46,108 nucleotides of DNA from Bacillota bacterium (GCA_029006345.1 JAQXGK010000042.1:1-46108); one strand, 5' to 3'. Counted from the stretch's first letter, positions 7,353 through 16,467 are shown. The notes: generated by a model not told the origin, from the sequence alone. Made by a program: numbers and translations.

Positions 7353-9263
7353 ATGAAAAAACTAATTTCGGTTTTTCTGTCGATTCTAATTCTGATGACT
7401 GCGCTGACCTCCTGCTTCGGCAGCGGCTCAGACTCAAATGCGCTCAGCCTTAACGCCAAGGCGCTGACACTCAAGATAGGGGAAAAGAAGGTTCTGACCG
7501 CCTCGGTCAACGGCGAAGCGGTTAAGGACGCCTCCGTACTGAAATGGACGTCAGCCAACACCGACATTGCCAAGGTATCCGCTACCGGCGAGGTCGAGGC
7601 CGTGGGCAAGGGCAAAACTGTCGTCACCGTCAAAGACGAGGACGGAGGCACGATGGCGAGCTGCACCGTCACAGTCGACGCAGGCAGCACCGATATCACG
7701 GACATCACTATAGAATCATCCAATCTCTCGCTCGAAGTAGGTGCAACGGCAACGCCGAAGTATTCCGTCAAGCCGGCGCAGGCGGATACGTCGAGCCTTA
7801 TCTGGAAAAGCAGCAATACCGCAGTTGCCACCGTCAAAGACGGCAAGGTAACGGCGATTTCAAAGGGCACCGCCGTAATAATGGTTTCAAACGCCGATGA
7901 AACGGTATCTGCCGCATTAATACTGAATGTAGCGGAAAACGGCTCATCCACGGGCACCATGCTTCTTGATAAAAACGAGGTCAATCTTATTTCAAGCTCC
8001 ACCATCTCTTCCAGCAGCTATGCAATACTGACACCGAGCTTCTCCCCTGCCGAATTGAGCGACGACGACATAGTGTGGGTTTCCTCCAACGAATCGGCAG
8101 CCAAGGTTTCGTCTAAGGGCGTGGTGGTAGCTGTCGGCGCGGGAATGGCTGTCATTACGGCAACCAGCAAGAAGTACGATCTTTCCGCCGTATGCACTGT
8201 CAATGTATCCACACAGGAGGTTGCGGTTTCCTCCATAGCCGTATATCCCAGCACCATGACGCTCGAGGTGGGCAGCAGCAATTCGGCGGCGGTATTCATT
8301 TATCCTACAAACGCCACCAATCAGTCTGTTTTATGGAGCTCCTCCAACATACTTGTCGCCACGGTAGACGCCTCGACCGGAACGATAACCGGTATCAGCG
8401 AGGGCTATGCCGTAATTACGGCTACAACCGCCGACGGCCTCAAAACGGCGAGCTGCACGGTTACCGTCAGCGGCTCTGCGGCGGGGACTTCCGGTGCAAT
8501 CACCTTTGACAAGACCTCCATCGAGCTGACTACCGGCAAGCAGGGAATACTTACGGTAAGTCCCGCAGGCGTAAAGGTTGTGTGGAAATCGAGCAACGTC
8601 AACATAGTAGCGGTCGATTCAGCCGGGATACTCACGGCGACCGGTGCGGGTCAGGCTACCGTAACGGCAACCACCGAGGACGGCAAATCCACCGCGACCT
8701 GTATAGTAAATGTCACCGCGGCGACCTCACCTACTCTGCCGCATGTCGCCGCGACCAAGATAAGTCTTAACCAGACAAACAGAACTCTCAAGGAGGGCGA
8801 AAGCTTTACTCTCGGTGCAACCGTACTACCCTCCAACGCGACATACCAGACTCTTGCATTTAACGCCGACAACGGCAATGTAGTCGAGGTCGACGTAATG
8901 ACCGGAAAGGTTACGGCGATAAAAGAAGGCACAGCGGTAATCACGGTCACAAACGGCGAAATCAGCGCCACCTGCAAGGTTACGGTAGAAAAAGCGGGGA
9001 CACAAAAAATAACCTCGATAACACTCGACGGCATCGACGGAACGGAAATAACCGTCGGCAGCAGTGCTACGGTCAACGCGACCATCAACCCCTCCGACTT
9101 CACGGAGCACTACACATGGTCGATAGACAGACCCGACCTGGCAACCTTCATTCCCGGCGCCGCAAGCTGCACCGTAAACGGAATCGCAGAGGGAACGGTC
9201 ACGGTTACAATCACCAGCGACAGCGGAATATCCGCCTCCAGGACATTCGTTATCAGGGCATAA
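7353..9263 (+). CDS. Surface lipoprotein with seven bacterial Ig-like (Big_2) repeats
   Basis: A 636-residue exported protein. Residues 1-20 are a signal peptide ending in lipobox LTSC, so Cys21 should be lipidated and the protein held on the outer face of the membrane. The rest is about seven Big_2 domains of 80-90 residues, each marked by a W-x-S-S-N block followed by V-x-A-x-x-x-G-x-A-x-I-T. The last two are more diverged. There is no enzymatic or sortase-anchor domain, so a binding, adhesive or spacer role is inferred. The ribosome site is GAAAGGC. It stands alone, with its own promoter, structured leader and terminator. Confidence 0.85.
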   Translation: MKKLISVFLSILILMTALTSCFGSGSDSNALSLNAKALTLKIGEKKVLTASVNGEAVKDASVLKWTSANTDIAKVSATGEVEAVGKGKTVVTVKDEDGGTMASCTVTVDAGSTDITDITIESSNLSLEVGATATPKYSVKPAQADTSSLIWKSSNTAVATVKDGKVTAISKGTAVIMVSNADETVSAALILNVAENGSSTGTMLLDKNEVNLISSSTISSSSYAILTPSFSPAELSDDDIVWVSSNESAAKVSSKGVVVAVGAGMAVITATSKKYDLSAVCTVNVSTQEVAVSSIAVYPSTMTLEVGSSNSAAVFIYPTNATNQSVLWSSSNILVATVDASTGTITGISEGYAVITATTADGLKTASCTVTVSGSAAGTSGAITFDKTSIELTTGKQGILTVSPAGVKVVWKSSNVNIVAVDSAGILTATGAGQATVTATTEDGKSTATCIVNVTAATSPTLPHVAATKISLNQTNRTLKEGESFTLGATVLPSNATYQTLAFNADNGNVVEVDVMTGKVTAIKEGTAVITVTNGEISATCKVTVEKAGTQKITSITLDGIDGTEITVGSSATVNATINPSDFTEHYTWSIDRPDLATFIPGAASCTVNGIAEGTVTVTITSDSGISASRTFVIRA

Positions 9264-9280
9264 ACGCAAACAGCAACGAA

Positions 9281-9316
9281 AAAAGCAGTGCAAACAGATT
9301 TGTTTGCACTGCTTTT
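9281..9316. terminator. Bidirectional intrinsic terminator
   Basis: AAAAGCAGTGCAAACA and its exact complement flank a 4-base loop. Terminal A and T runs serve both directions. It separates the convergent lipoprotein and cyclophilin genes. Confidence 0.92.
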
Positions 9317-9324
9317 AATTTTGC

Positions 9325-9819
9325 TCAGTCCGCAAAGGAAAGCTTTTTCATAACTATCGGTGTGCGAGGCTTGTCGTTGAAATCCGTATCGGAGGAGGCG
9401 ATAGCGTCCACTGTATCCATTCCGTCTACAACCTTGCCGAACGCCGCATACTGGCCGTCCAGATAATCGCCGTCCTTATGCATAATAAAAAACTGGCTTC
9501 CGGCAGAATTGTAATCCATGGCTCTTGCCATTGATATGACGCCTCTCTTGTGCGAAAGGTCATTCTTTATCCCGTTTGCGGCAAACTCGCCCTTGATGGT
9601 ATATCCGGGGCCGCCTGTTCCGGTTCCGTTCGGGCAGCCGCCCTGAATCATGAAGCCGGAGATGACTCTGTGAAAGGTGAGTCCGTCGTAGAAGCCCTCG
9701 CTAACCAGCTTTTTGAAGTTTTCAACCGCTATCGGCGCGATTTCGGGATAAAGCTCGACGGTTATCGTCTTGCCGTCGTCCATTTCAATTTTAACTTTAT
9801 TTGTTGCTTTTGTTTCCAT
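9325..9819 (-). CDS. Cyclophilin-type peptidyl-prolyl cis-trans isomerase
   Basis: A 164-residue cytosolic cyclophilin (PpiB class) that speeds proline isomerisation during folding. TFHRVISGFMIQGG carries the catalytic Arg and the Phe-Met-x-Gln of the active site. NSAGSQFFIM and the AAFGKVVDGMD block follow in the usual order. No signal peptide. AAAGGAA lies about 11 bases before the ATG. Last gene of a spoIIR-unknown-cyclophilin run. Confidence 0.94.
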   Translation of the reverse strand: METKATNKVKIEMDDGKTITVELYPEIAPIAVENFKKLVSEGFYDGLTFHRVISGFMIQGGCPNGTGTGGPGYTIKGEFAANGIKNDLSHKRGVISMARAMDYNSAGSQFFIMHKDGDYLDGQYAAFGKVVDGMDTVDAIASSDTDFNDKPRTPIVMKKLSFAD

Positions 9820-9851
9820 AATTATGTATGTTCCTTTCTATCGGGGCAAGC

Positions 9852-10160
9852 TCAGGGTTCGAGTTTGCGGTAATACAGGTAATAGCAAATGAGAGAACGA
9901 TCCAGTCCGTTTTCATCTATACCGCTGACTATCACGCCGTCTCCGCTCATGAGAGGAGAACAGCTGACCGAGCCTTCGGGACAGCGAAAAAGAGCTTTTT
10001 CCTCGCCGCTGACGGTCAAAACACCGTCGCGGACGCTTATGTAGCCGTGCTTGGCTATTACCCGGCTGCCGGTTTCGGTGCGCTCGGTAATCCCCTTGAG
10101 CACACTGCCGTCAAAATCGGCCGCCTTCGGCCCTTTTCTCTTTTTTGAAAACAACCCCAT
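9852..10160 (-). CDS. Conserved-looking hypothetical protein, 102 residues
   Basis: Not recognised. It begins MGLFSKKRKGPK, a basic N-terminus, followed by a beta-rich region (VIAKHGYISVRDGVLTVSG) and a C-terminal LICYYLYYRK. No signal peptide, membrane helix or metal motif is clear. GGGGATTCGGT lies just before the ATG. The coding strand, 32-base gap to the cyclophilin gene and position behind spoIIR support it being a real gene. Function unknown. Confidence 0.7.
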   Translation of the reverse strand: MGLFSKKRKGPKAADFDGSVLKGITERTETGSRVIAKHGYISVRDGVLTVSGEEKALFRCPEGSVSCSPLMSGDGVIVSGIDENGLDRSLICYYLYYRKLEP

Positions 10161-10215
10161 ACCGAATCCCCATTTTCTATGCTTTAGTAAATTATACCTT
10201 TAAGGGGCGCGGGTG

Positions 10216-10857
10216 TCAACCGCGGTCGCTGAAAAAGTCGCAAAGCGAGCCGAAAAACTCGGCTATACGGAACCTGACTCTGTAACGCCCTCCGGTAGCA
10301 AGCTCGGAGGCGCCGTCATCCACACCGGCGTCGGAAAGCCGGTCGGCAACTGACAGCGAGCTTTCCGTGCAAAGCGGCGGAAACAGCACGCACCACCAAT
10401 TACGGCCTTCTGCCTTTCCGAGCAATATGCGAAGCGACAGATAATCGCCGCACGGCAGTGCAAAGCCGTCGTATTCCCGCGTGTCGTAATGCTCACGGGA
10501 GAGTGTTATATCAAAATCCAAATCGGGACAGCCCTCGGAAATCAGCGTACTGCGAACGCTGCTCTCTATCATGCCTCTGCTGCGGTAATACTCGCTGACA
10601 GCTTCTTCCACACTGCCGCAATCCGAAAACAGTTCGCCGCAAACCGACAAAACGCCGTCGCGCACCTTAAGCTTGAGCTCCTGGTCGGAAGCGGAATCGG
10701 AATTGGCCAGCACATGAAGCCGAATGAGGTTATTTGAAAGAGTGCGCGCCTGACCGACGGGCGAAAAGACAAGAAATACCGCTATAAGCGCAAGAACGGA
10801 CAGCGCCGTCCTGCAGAACAAATCAAATCCGTTCGGTCTTGTCACTGTAAAGTTCAT
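10216..10857 (-). CDS. spoIIR: Stage II sporulation protein R (SpoIIR)
   Basis: A forespore-made secreted signalling protein that triggers SpoIIGA to process pro-sigma E in the mother cell. After a short start, a hydrophobic segment (about 15-35) acts as signal or anchor. The family core LIRLHVLANSDS followed by DQELKLKVRD is clear, as is RxxxIESSVRSTL. The start at 10857 has GGAGG 7-8 bases upstream; the track ORF adds 13 unsupported residues. The ribosome site touches the U-tract of the preceding ispE terminator, so the promoter must overlap that hairpin or the ispE 3' end. No sigma F-type promoter could be assigned. Confidence 0.92.
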   Translation of the reverse strand: MNFTVTRPNGFDLFCRTALSVLALIAVFLVFSPVGQARTLSNNLIRLHVLANSDSASDQELKLKVRDGVLSVCGELFSDCGSVEEAVSEYYRSRGMIESSVRSTLISEGCPDLDFDITLSREHYDTREYDGFALPCGDYLSLRILLGKAEGRNWWCVLFPPLCTESSLSVADRLSDAGVDDGASELATGGRYRVRFRIAEFFGSLCDFFSDRG

Positions 10858-10869
10858 ATATGTACCTCC

Positions 10870-10910
10870 AAAAAAATAATCCGTGCAGATTTTCATCCGT
10901 ACGGATTATT
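10870..10910 (-). terminator. Terminator of ispE, abutting the spoIIR ribosome site
   Basis: On the minus strand AATAATCCGT and ACGGATTATT pair across a 16-base loop and run into seven T residues. The GGAGG of spoIIR follows after the last T. Confidence 0.75.
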
Positions 10911-10936
10911 GACCATTGGCCGATATATATTCAGTT

Positions 10937-11815
10937 TTACAGAAAATATGCGTGGTATGCCGTCATTCCGCGGGATTTCAGCGCGCGCACGCAGTACTTG
11001 GCGCTGTCTTCGTCGGGAAATATGCCGAACACGGAGGGTCCTGAGCCGCTCATCATGGCATTTATGGCGCCGAGCGAGAGCATTTCGCGTTTCAGCTGCA
11101 TAATCTCGGGCTTTTCCGCCGCCGAAACCTCCTCCAGCGCATTTCTCATGCAGCCGCAAACGGCCTGAATATCGCCGCGCTCCAGCGCCCTGACAAGCCT
11201 TTCGGTATTGGTGGCGGTATCCGGGACAGGCGGCTCGCGGCGTTTTGAATCGTAGAGAGAATATATTGCCGGGGTGGAAAGACCGCGGGTATTCTTGGCA
11301 ACGGCTATATGAATCTTATTACTGCGGCTGCGGAAGACGGGAGTAAGAATGTCCCCTATTCCCTCGCAGAGACAGGTTCCGCCCTTGATGCAAAACGGAA
11401 GATCTGCGCCGACAGATCCGGAAATCTCGGCCAACCTCGGCCCCAGCGCATGGGTGAGCTGCTCAAGACCGAGCATTACTGCCGCGCCGTCCGAAGAGCC
11501 GCCTGCAAGTCCCGCGCTGGTGGGGATGATTTTTCTGATATAGATATCTGCGCCGACTCCGGTAAGCCCCGCCGCCTGAAAATAGCGCTCGGCGGCTTTC
11601 CAGCAGATATTTCTGCCGTCGCACGGGATATAGCGCACATTTGACGATATGCGAATGCTTCCTTCGGTATTCAGCCTCAGCTCGACGGTATCGTAAAGCG
11701 ACACCTGCTGCATCACCGAGGAAATCAGGTGGTAGCCGTCCTCCCGGACGCCGGTAATATCAAGTGTGAGGTTTATTTTTGCGGGGGCGCGGAGCCGCAA
11801 TATCTTATCCTTCAT
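10937..11815 (-). CDS. ispE: 4-diphosphocytidyl-2-C-methyl-D-erythritol kinase
   Basis: A GHMP-family kinase of the MEP isoprenoid pathway. It phosphorylates the 2-hydroxyl of CDP-methylerythritol with ATP. APAKINLTLDI with REDGYH at the N-terminus is the substrate-binding signature, and PTSAGLAGGSSDGAA (about residues 94-108) is the phosphate-binding loop. SGSGPSVFGIF near the C-terminus is GHMP motif 3. The length of 292 is normal. It starts two bases after the DUF362 stop without a good Shine-Dalgarno site, so translation is probably coupled. Last gene of the long rpmF-to-ispE minus run. Confidence 0.95.
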   Translation of the reverse strand: MKDKILRLRAPAKINLTLDITGVREDGYHLISSVMQQVSLYDTVELRLNTEGSIRISSNVRYIPCDGRNICWKAAERYFQAAGLTGVGADIYIRKIIPTSAGLAGGSSDGAAVMLGLEQLTHALGPRLAEISGSVGADLPFCIKGGTCLCEGIGDILTPVFRSRSNKIHIAVAKNTRGLSTPAIYSLYDSKRREPPVPDTATNTERLVRALERGDIQAVCGCMRNALEEVSAAEKPEIMQLKREMLSLGAINAMMSGSGPSVFGIFPDEDSAKYCVRALKSRGMTAYHAYFL

Positions 11816-11816
11816 A

Positions 11817-12941
11817 TCAGAACTTCAAAAACCACGGGCTCTTGGTGTCTACCGCCTTCTGAGGGCAGAGCTCCTGACAGCAATAACACTTTATACAGCC
11901 CGAACGGTTGATCTTGGCCTTTCTCGATTTGACGGTAATGGTTTTCTGCGGACAAAGGCGCATACATTCGCCGCAGCCTATGCATTTCTTTTTATTGATC
12001 TTAGGTCTGGGCTCCAGCAGACGGTTAACCCTGCCGCCGAACAGATTCGGCAAAATCTTGAGCGGATTGAAGCGGTTTGAATCCGGCTTTTTGAAGTCCG
12101 GCACAATGAGGCTGTCCGGATTTGCTCCGACTGTCTCGACATTTTCGGAGCACAGTCCGAGACTCTGTGCGGCGCTCAGTATGGGCGCCTCCGACACGTC
12201 ATAATTGATAAGGGCACAGGCCACCGAGTCGATATCAAAGGTATTGACTCCGCCGAGAATTGCCCCTATTTTTCGGGGACTGCCGCCGGTCGGACCGTTG
12301 CCCTCCATTCCGACCACGGCATCCATAAACGAAAGCGTGGGCGGGCAGGCGCGGTTCAAGTCGCATACAAAGCGGGCAAAATCCTCTATTTTGGGGAAAC
12401 GCGCGTGATTTTCGACCTTTTGAAGTCCCGGCACCAGTCCGTAGAGATTCTTAGCCGTGCCGGTCATAAAGGTCAGACTGTGCCCCTTAAGCTTTCCGAC
12501 ATTTATAAAGACGTCCGCGTCGGCTATCGTTTTCAGCACCTGAAGTCGCTTGCAGGCGGCGCCGTCGGGGAGCTCCACGGTTTCCGGGGTCATATCGGTA
12601 GACAGGCGTACATTCTGCCGCCCGGCGACCTCCGTCATACCGGTAGCCTTATATATACCGTTTAACAACGGCTCGGTATTGGGCCCGCCGGGGCACTCGG
12701 CTATGGTGATGTCGTCGGTATAGGGCTTTATCAGTTCAATAATCGCCTCGATGACCGCGGGATGAGTGGTCGCGGCTTCGTCAGGCGTCTTTTTCATTAC
12801 GAGATTGGGCTTTATTACAGTTCGTTTTCCCTTTCGGAAAAGCTGCTCGAAGCCGCCGTTATCCTCTATTATCTGACGAATGACAGGCTTGATTTCTGAC
12901 AGCTCGTATTTATCGCAGCAATATAAGGAGACCCGTGACAT
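11817..12941 (-). CDS. DUF362 protein with C-terminal 2x[4Fe-4S] ferredoxin domain
   Basis: A 374-residue protein. Residues about 30-280 form the DUF362 domain (VIKPNLVMKK and KLKGHSLTFMTG are visible). Residues about 315-360 carry two ferredoxin motifs, CIGCGECMRLCP and CIKCYCCQELCP, each fit for a 4Fe-4S cluster. Proteins of this build are common in anaerobes and are thought to handle electrons, but no reaction is established. The start is adjacent to the plsY stop with AAGGATAAGG inside the plsY 3' end. Its place between plsY and ispE suggests co-transcription, not a defined pathway role. Confidence 0.9.
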   Translation of the reverse strand: MSRVSLYCCDKYELSEIKPVIRQIIEDNGGFEQLFRKGKRTVIKPNLVMKKTPDEAATTHPAVIEAIIELIKPYTDDITIAECPGGPNTEPLLNGIYKATGMTEVAGRQNVRLSTDMTPETVELPDGAACKRLQVLKTIADADVFINVGKLKGHSLTFMTGTAKNLYGLVPGLQKVENHARFPKIEDFARFVCDLNRACPPTLSFMDAVVGMEGNGPTGGSPRKIGAILGGVNTFDIDSVACALINYDVSEAPILSAAQSLGLCSENVETVGANPDSLIVPDFKKPDSNRFNPLKILPNLFGGRVNRLLEPRPKINKKKCIGCGECMRLCPQKTITVKSRKAKINRSGCIKCYCCQELCPQKAVDTKSPWFLKF

Positions 12942-13652
12942 TTACTTATCCTTATCCTTACGGTGAAAGCTTATCTTGTTCTCCTTGCCCGCAAACAGCC
13001 GTTCGATATTGCTCTTATGCATTACTATAACAAGCACGGCAAGCAGTATCGAGAAAACAGTCGGCACAATAAACTTGACAAAAACGCTGAGCACCATGGG
13101 ATAGAAAAACGCGCAGGTCACGCTGCCGAGGGAAACGTAGCGGGTCGCGCCGGTTATAAGCGCGAAAATCAAAATAAGAATGAAAAATACAATCGGACTG
13201 GTGCAAAGAATGGTGATGGCGGAAACAATGACCCCCTTGCCGCCCTTGAATTTGAAAAAAATCGGAAAAACATGGCCGATAACACAGAAGAAGCCCGCGA
13301 CATATGCGCCGCCGAAAGCAACTCCCATGACAACAGACCCGAAAACAACCGCCGCAAGCGCCTTGAGCGCGTCTCCCAGCAGAGTCAGAAGCCCCGCCTT
13401 CTTGCCGTAAACGCGGAACATATTGGTCATTCCCGCATTTCCGCTTCCGTGCTGTCTTATATCCTCGTGATACAAAAGCTTTGAAACGATGATAGCCGAA
13501 TTGATACTTCCGATAAGATACGGTACGATTATGCAGGCAAGATAGCCGAGCAGCATAACAACGCGCGGCACCTCGGAAAAGCCGCCGAAGCTGTCGATAA
13601 TAAAGCCCTTGCCCCAAAGAAAGCCCTGAACGAGAAACTTTTGCCAAGTCAT
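12942..13652 (-). CDS. plsY: Glycerol-3-phosphate acyltransferase PlsY
   Basis: A membrane enzyme that transfers the acyl group of acyl-phosphate to glycerol-3-phosphate, the first step of phospholipid synthesis in most bacteria. Hydrophobic segments span most of the protein. The three conserved blocks are GSGNAGMTN, GHVFPIFFKFKGGKG and a later TRYVSLGS. I chose the ATG at 13652 (MTWQKF): it overlaps the der stop as ATGA and has GGGAGA upstream, whereas the track start adds 25 residues read inside der. The resulting 236 residues include an N-terminal stretch longer than usual before the first conserved helix. Confidence 0.93.
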   Translation of the reverse strand: MTWQKFLVQGFLWGKGFIIDSFGGFSEVPRVVMLLGYLACIIVPYLIGSINSAIIVSKLLYHEDIRQHGSGNAGMTNMFRVYGKKAGLLTLLGDALKALAAVVFGSVVMGVAFGGAYVAGFFCVIGHVFPIFFKFKGGKGVIVSAITILCTSPIVFFILILIFALITGATRYVSLGSVTCAFFYPMVLSVFVKFIVPTVFSILLAVLVIVMHKSNIERLFAGKENKISFHRKDKDK

Positions 13653-14980
13653 GAATTCTTTTCTCCCTTTTCCCTGATGATGAGTTTTATCGGCGTTCCG
13701 CGGAAGCCGAAGGTGGTGCGCAGGCAATTCTCTATGTAACGCCTGTACGAGAAGTGAAACAGCTCCTCGCTGTTGCAGAATATAACAAAGGTAGGCGGCT
13801 TTACGCCGATCTGTGTCATATAGTAAATCTTCAGCCGTCTGCCCTTATCGCTCGGGGGCTGAACGCGCGTGGTCGCATCATTAAGCATATCATTGAGCAT
13901 GCCGGTGGATATACGGGTATTAGACTGGAGATTGACGTAATTTATCTGCTCAAACAGCTTATCGACGCGCTGGCCGGTCTTTGCCGAAATGAACATTACG
14001 GGGGCGTAGGTCATATACGACAGTGCGTCGTATACCTTCTTGGTTGCTTCGGAGGTGGAGGTATTATCCTTTTCGGGCAAATCCCACTTATTTACCGCGA
14101 TAATGCACGCCTTGCCGCTTTCGTGGGCGATACCTGCTATGCGCTCGTCCTGCGCGGTGACCATTTCCTGCGCGTCAATCATGATAATGCAGACATCGCT
14201 GCGGTCAACCGCCATATTCGCACGCATAACGCTGTAGCGCTCTATCGCGTCCTCTATCTTAGACTGGCGGCGTATTCCCGCAGTGTCGATAAAGTTATAC
14301 TTTCCGTACTCATTCTCCATACGGCTGTCGATAGCGTCGCGGGTGGTGCCGGCTACGTCCGACACTATAACGCGGTTTTCGCCGATGAGACGGTTGACAA
14401 GCGAGCTTTTTCCTGCATTGGGCTTGCCGATAACCGCTACATTGATTACATCGTCGTCCTCTTCCTCGGTCTCGCTGTCGCCGAGTATCTCCAACACCTG
14501 GTCGAGTATATCGCCGCTTCCCGTGCCGTGAACCGAGGAAAGTGCGAAGGGGCCGTATTTAATGCCCAGCTCGTAGAACTCGTAAAACTCCGGGGGAAGG
14601 TTTCCGACGGAATCAATCTTATTTACCGCGAGTATTACCGGCTTTCCGGAGCGCTTGAGGAGACGCGCGACCTCCTTGTCATCCGCGGTTACTCCCGTGC
14701 GGACGTCAGTCATAAATACTATGACATCGGCTGTATCTATGGCTATCTGTGCCTGAGTGACGATATGCTTCAAAATCAAATTGTCGGAATTTTTCTCTAT
14801 ACCGCCGGTATCCACAAGAGTCAGCTTACGGCCGCCCCATTCGGTCTCAAAATATATTCGGTCGCGCGTCACGCCCGGCGTATCGTCAACAATCGAAATG
14901 CGCTGGCCGGACAGCTTATTGAAGAAGGTACTTTTACCCACATTCGGTCTGCCGACTATCGCAACAATCGGATTTGCCAT
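13649..14980 (-). CDS. der: Ribosome biogenesis GTPase Der (EngA)
   Basis: A double-GTPase assembly factor for the 50S subunit. Two G domains are visible: first G1 GRPNVGKST (residues 10-18) with DTGGIE, second G1 GKPNAGKSS (about 184-192) with DTAGIRR, each followed by an NKxD. The C-terminal KH-like domain ends the protein. The length of 443 is typical. AAAGGATAGG precedes the ATG. It overlaps plsY by an ATGA, so the two are likely translationally coupled, as in many Firmicutes. Confidence 0.96.
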   Translation of the reverse strand: MANPIVAIVGRPNVGKSTFFNKLSGQRISIVDDTPGVTRDRIYFETEWGGRKLTLVDTGGIEKNSDNLILKHIVTQAQIAIDTADVIVFMTDVRTGVTADDKEVARLLKRSGKPVILAVNKIDSVGNLPPEFYEFYELGIKYGPFALSSVHGTGSGDILDQVLEILGDSETEEEDDDVINVAVIGKPNAGKSSLVNRLIGENRVIVSDVAGTTRDAIDSRMENEYGKYNFIDTAGIRRQSKIEDAIERYSVMRANMAVDRSDVCIIMIDAQEMVTAQDERIAGIAHESGKACIIAVNKWDLPEKDNTSTSEATKKVYDALSYMTYAPVMFISAKTGQRVDKLFEQINYVNLQSNTRISTGMLNDMLNDATTRVQPPSDKGRRLKIYYMTQIGVKPPTFVIFCNSEELFHFSYRRYIENCLRTTFGFRGTPIKLIIREKGEKNS

Positions 14981-15000
14981 ACTTTGACCTATCCTTTCCT

Positions 15001-16317
15001 TTACTGATTATCCTTCAAAAGCCCGAGAAATCTATACACAATATCAGCGCCCTCTTCCACGGGAATGATATTTATTCCGAGCTTTTCGGAGAGCGACTCT
15101 ACAGTCACGTCATCCAAAAACTTATCTCTTTCATGTCTGAGCGAGACAGCCGGAATAAGCAAAGCATCGCCCAAATCCATGTTTTTAAGCGCCTCGTAAT
15201 AGTCGCTTCCGGTCAACAGTCCGGCAACGGTGACCTCGGGACCGAAAAACTCATTTTCAACGCCTACCACCGTGCAGTCTATACGCGTCAGCACGGAGCA
15301 GATGCGCGCGCAGGTCGAGCGCATAAACTCCTCTGCCGCCTTGCCGGTGGCAAGGGTGACTCTTATGCGTCTGCCCTCGGTCTCGGCGCTCAAATCCTCA
15401 AGCAGTGCGCTGACATCATCCTCCATCGAGCGGATGAGCCCTATTCCGTTATCAAGCTGAGGGAAGCCCTCGTAATCCTCCGCCGACGGCAGCTCAAGTC
15501 CCGCGCGGATATACATTTCATCCGCCGCAAAAACCAGTCTTGTATCAAATCTATTCAAAAATTCTTGCTGCAGCTTTTCTATATCCCGGATAACGCCGGC
15601 GGTCTCCTCCGGAGTGAAGCTGATGAGAGGAAACAGCCCCTTACGGTGGCGCGTCAGACCCGCCGGTACTACGGCGATGCTCTCGACGGCAGGGCAAAGC
15701 GCTGCAAGCTCTTTGACGGTTGCGACTAGCTCGTCGCCGTCGTTTACTCCCTTGCACAGCACTATCTGACAGTTGAGCGAAATGCCGCCGTTTGCCAGAT
15801 ATTTCAGCTTTTCCATAATATCGCCCGCGAATCGGTTTCCGAGCATTTTCACACGAAGCTCGGGATTTGTGGTGTGAACCGAAACATTTACCGGACTGAT
15901 ATGCATTTTTATAATCCTGTCGAGCTCCTCAAAGGAGGTGTTGGTCAGCGTGACATAATTCCCCATGAGAAACGACAGTCTCGTATCGTCGTCCTTAAAA
16001 TAAATGCTCTCGCGCATGCCGTGCGGATTTTGGTCGATAAAGCAGAATATACACTTATTGCGGCAGGAGCGCTTCTCATCCATGAGAAAGCTGGAAAACT
16101 CAAGTCCGACATCGTCATACTGAGGCTTTTTCAGCTTGACCTCGCGCTCCGCACCGTCTCGCAAAAGCTTCATCACGACAGTTTTTTCCGTAATGTAGAA
16201 GCGGTAATCGAGCACGTCGATTATCTCGTTTCCGTTTATACTTATGAGCTTTTCACCCGCAGTTATTCCCGCCTTTTCCGCGACGGAACCCGGGTCGACA
16301 GCCGTTATTTCTACCAT
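15001..16317 (-). CDS. PDZ-radical SAM protein of the DUF512 family
   Basis: A 438-residue protein with a PDZ-like N-terminus (about 1-60: AGITAGEKLISING), a radical SAM core with CxxxCxxC at Cys85, Cys89 and Cys92 (CRNKCIFC), and a C-terminal DUF512 region with GLTRHRKGL and LATGKAA. The CxxxCxxC should bind a 4Fe-4S cluster and SAM. The family is widespread in anaerobic Firmicutes and cyanobacteria, often beside der and plsY; its substrate is not known to me. GGGGG lies just before the ATG. It begins the DUF512-der-plsY block, 150 bases after rpmF. Confidence 0.9.
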   Translation of the reverse strand: MVEITAVDPGSVAEKAGITAGEKLISINGNEIIDVLDYRFYITEKTVVMKLLRDGAEREVKLKKPQYDDVGLEFSSFLMDEKRSCRNKCIFCFIDQNPHGMRESIYFKDDDTRLSFLMGNYVTLTNTSFEELDRIIKMHISPVNVSVHTTNPELRVKMLGNRFAGDIMEKLKYLANGGISLNCQIVLCKGVNDGDELVATVKELAALCPAVESIAVVPAGLTRHRKGLFPLISFTPEETAGVIRDIEKLQQEFLNRFDTRLVFAADEMYIRAGLELPSAEDYEGFPQLDNGIGLIRSMEDDVSALLEDLSAETEGRRIRVTLATGKAAEEFMRSTCARICSVLTRIDCTVVGVENEFFGPEVTVAGLLTGSDYYEALKNMDLGDALLIPAVSLRHERDKFLDDVTVESLSEKLGINIIPVEEGADIVYRFLGLLKDNQ

Positions 16318-16416
16318 TTAACCCCCGAAAAAAGAAAAAGAGATACATCCGTTCGGGAAAAACCGCACAAAACGCGCGATCCGAAAAGACATACCTGCAT
16401 TTAAGCGTATTTACCC

Positions 16417-16440
16417 GCGGCCGCCCAAACGGCCGGCCGC
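16417..16440 (-). terminator. GC-rich hairpin after rpmF
   Basis: GCGGCCG and CGGCCGC pair across a 10-base loop 28 bases after the rpmF stop. There is no U-tract, so at best a weak terminator or a 3' stabilising structure. The operon could continue into the DUF512 gene. Confidence 0.4.
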
Positions 16441-16467
16441 AGGCAATATTCAGACGATACTTTTGGT

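Noticed and set aside
13754-15007. 417-residue plus-strand ORF
   Set aside because: Antisense to der, which carries two intact GTPase domains.
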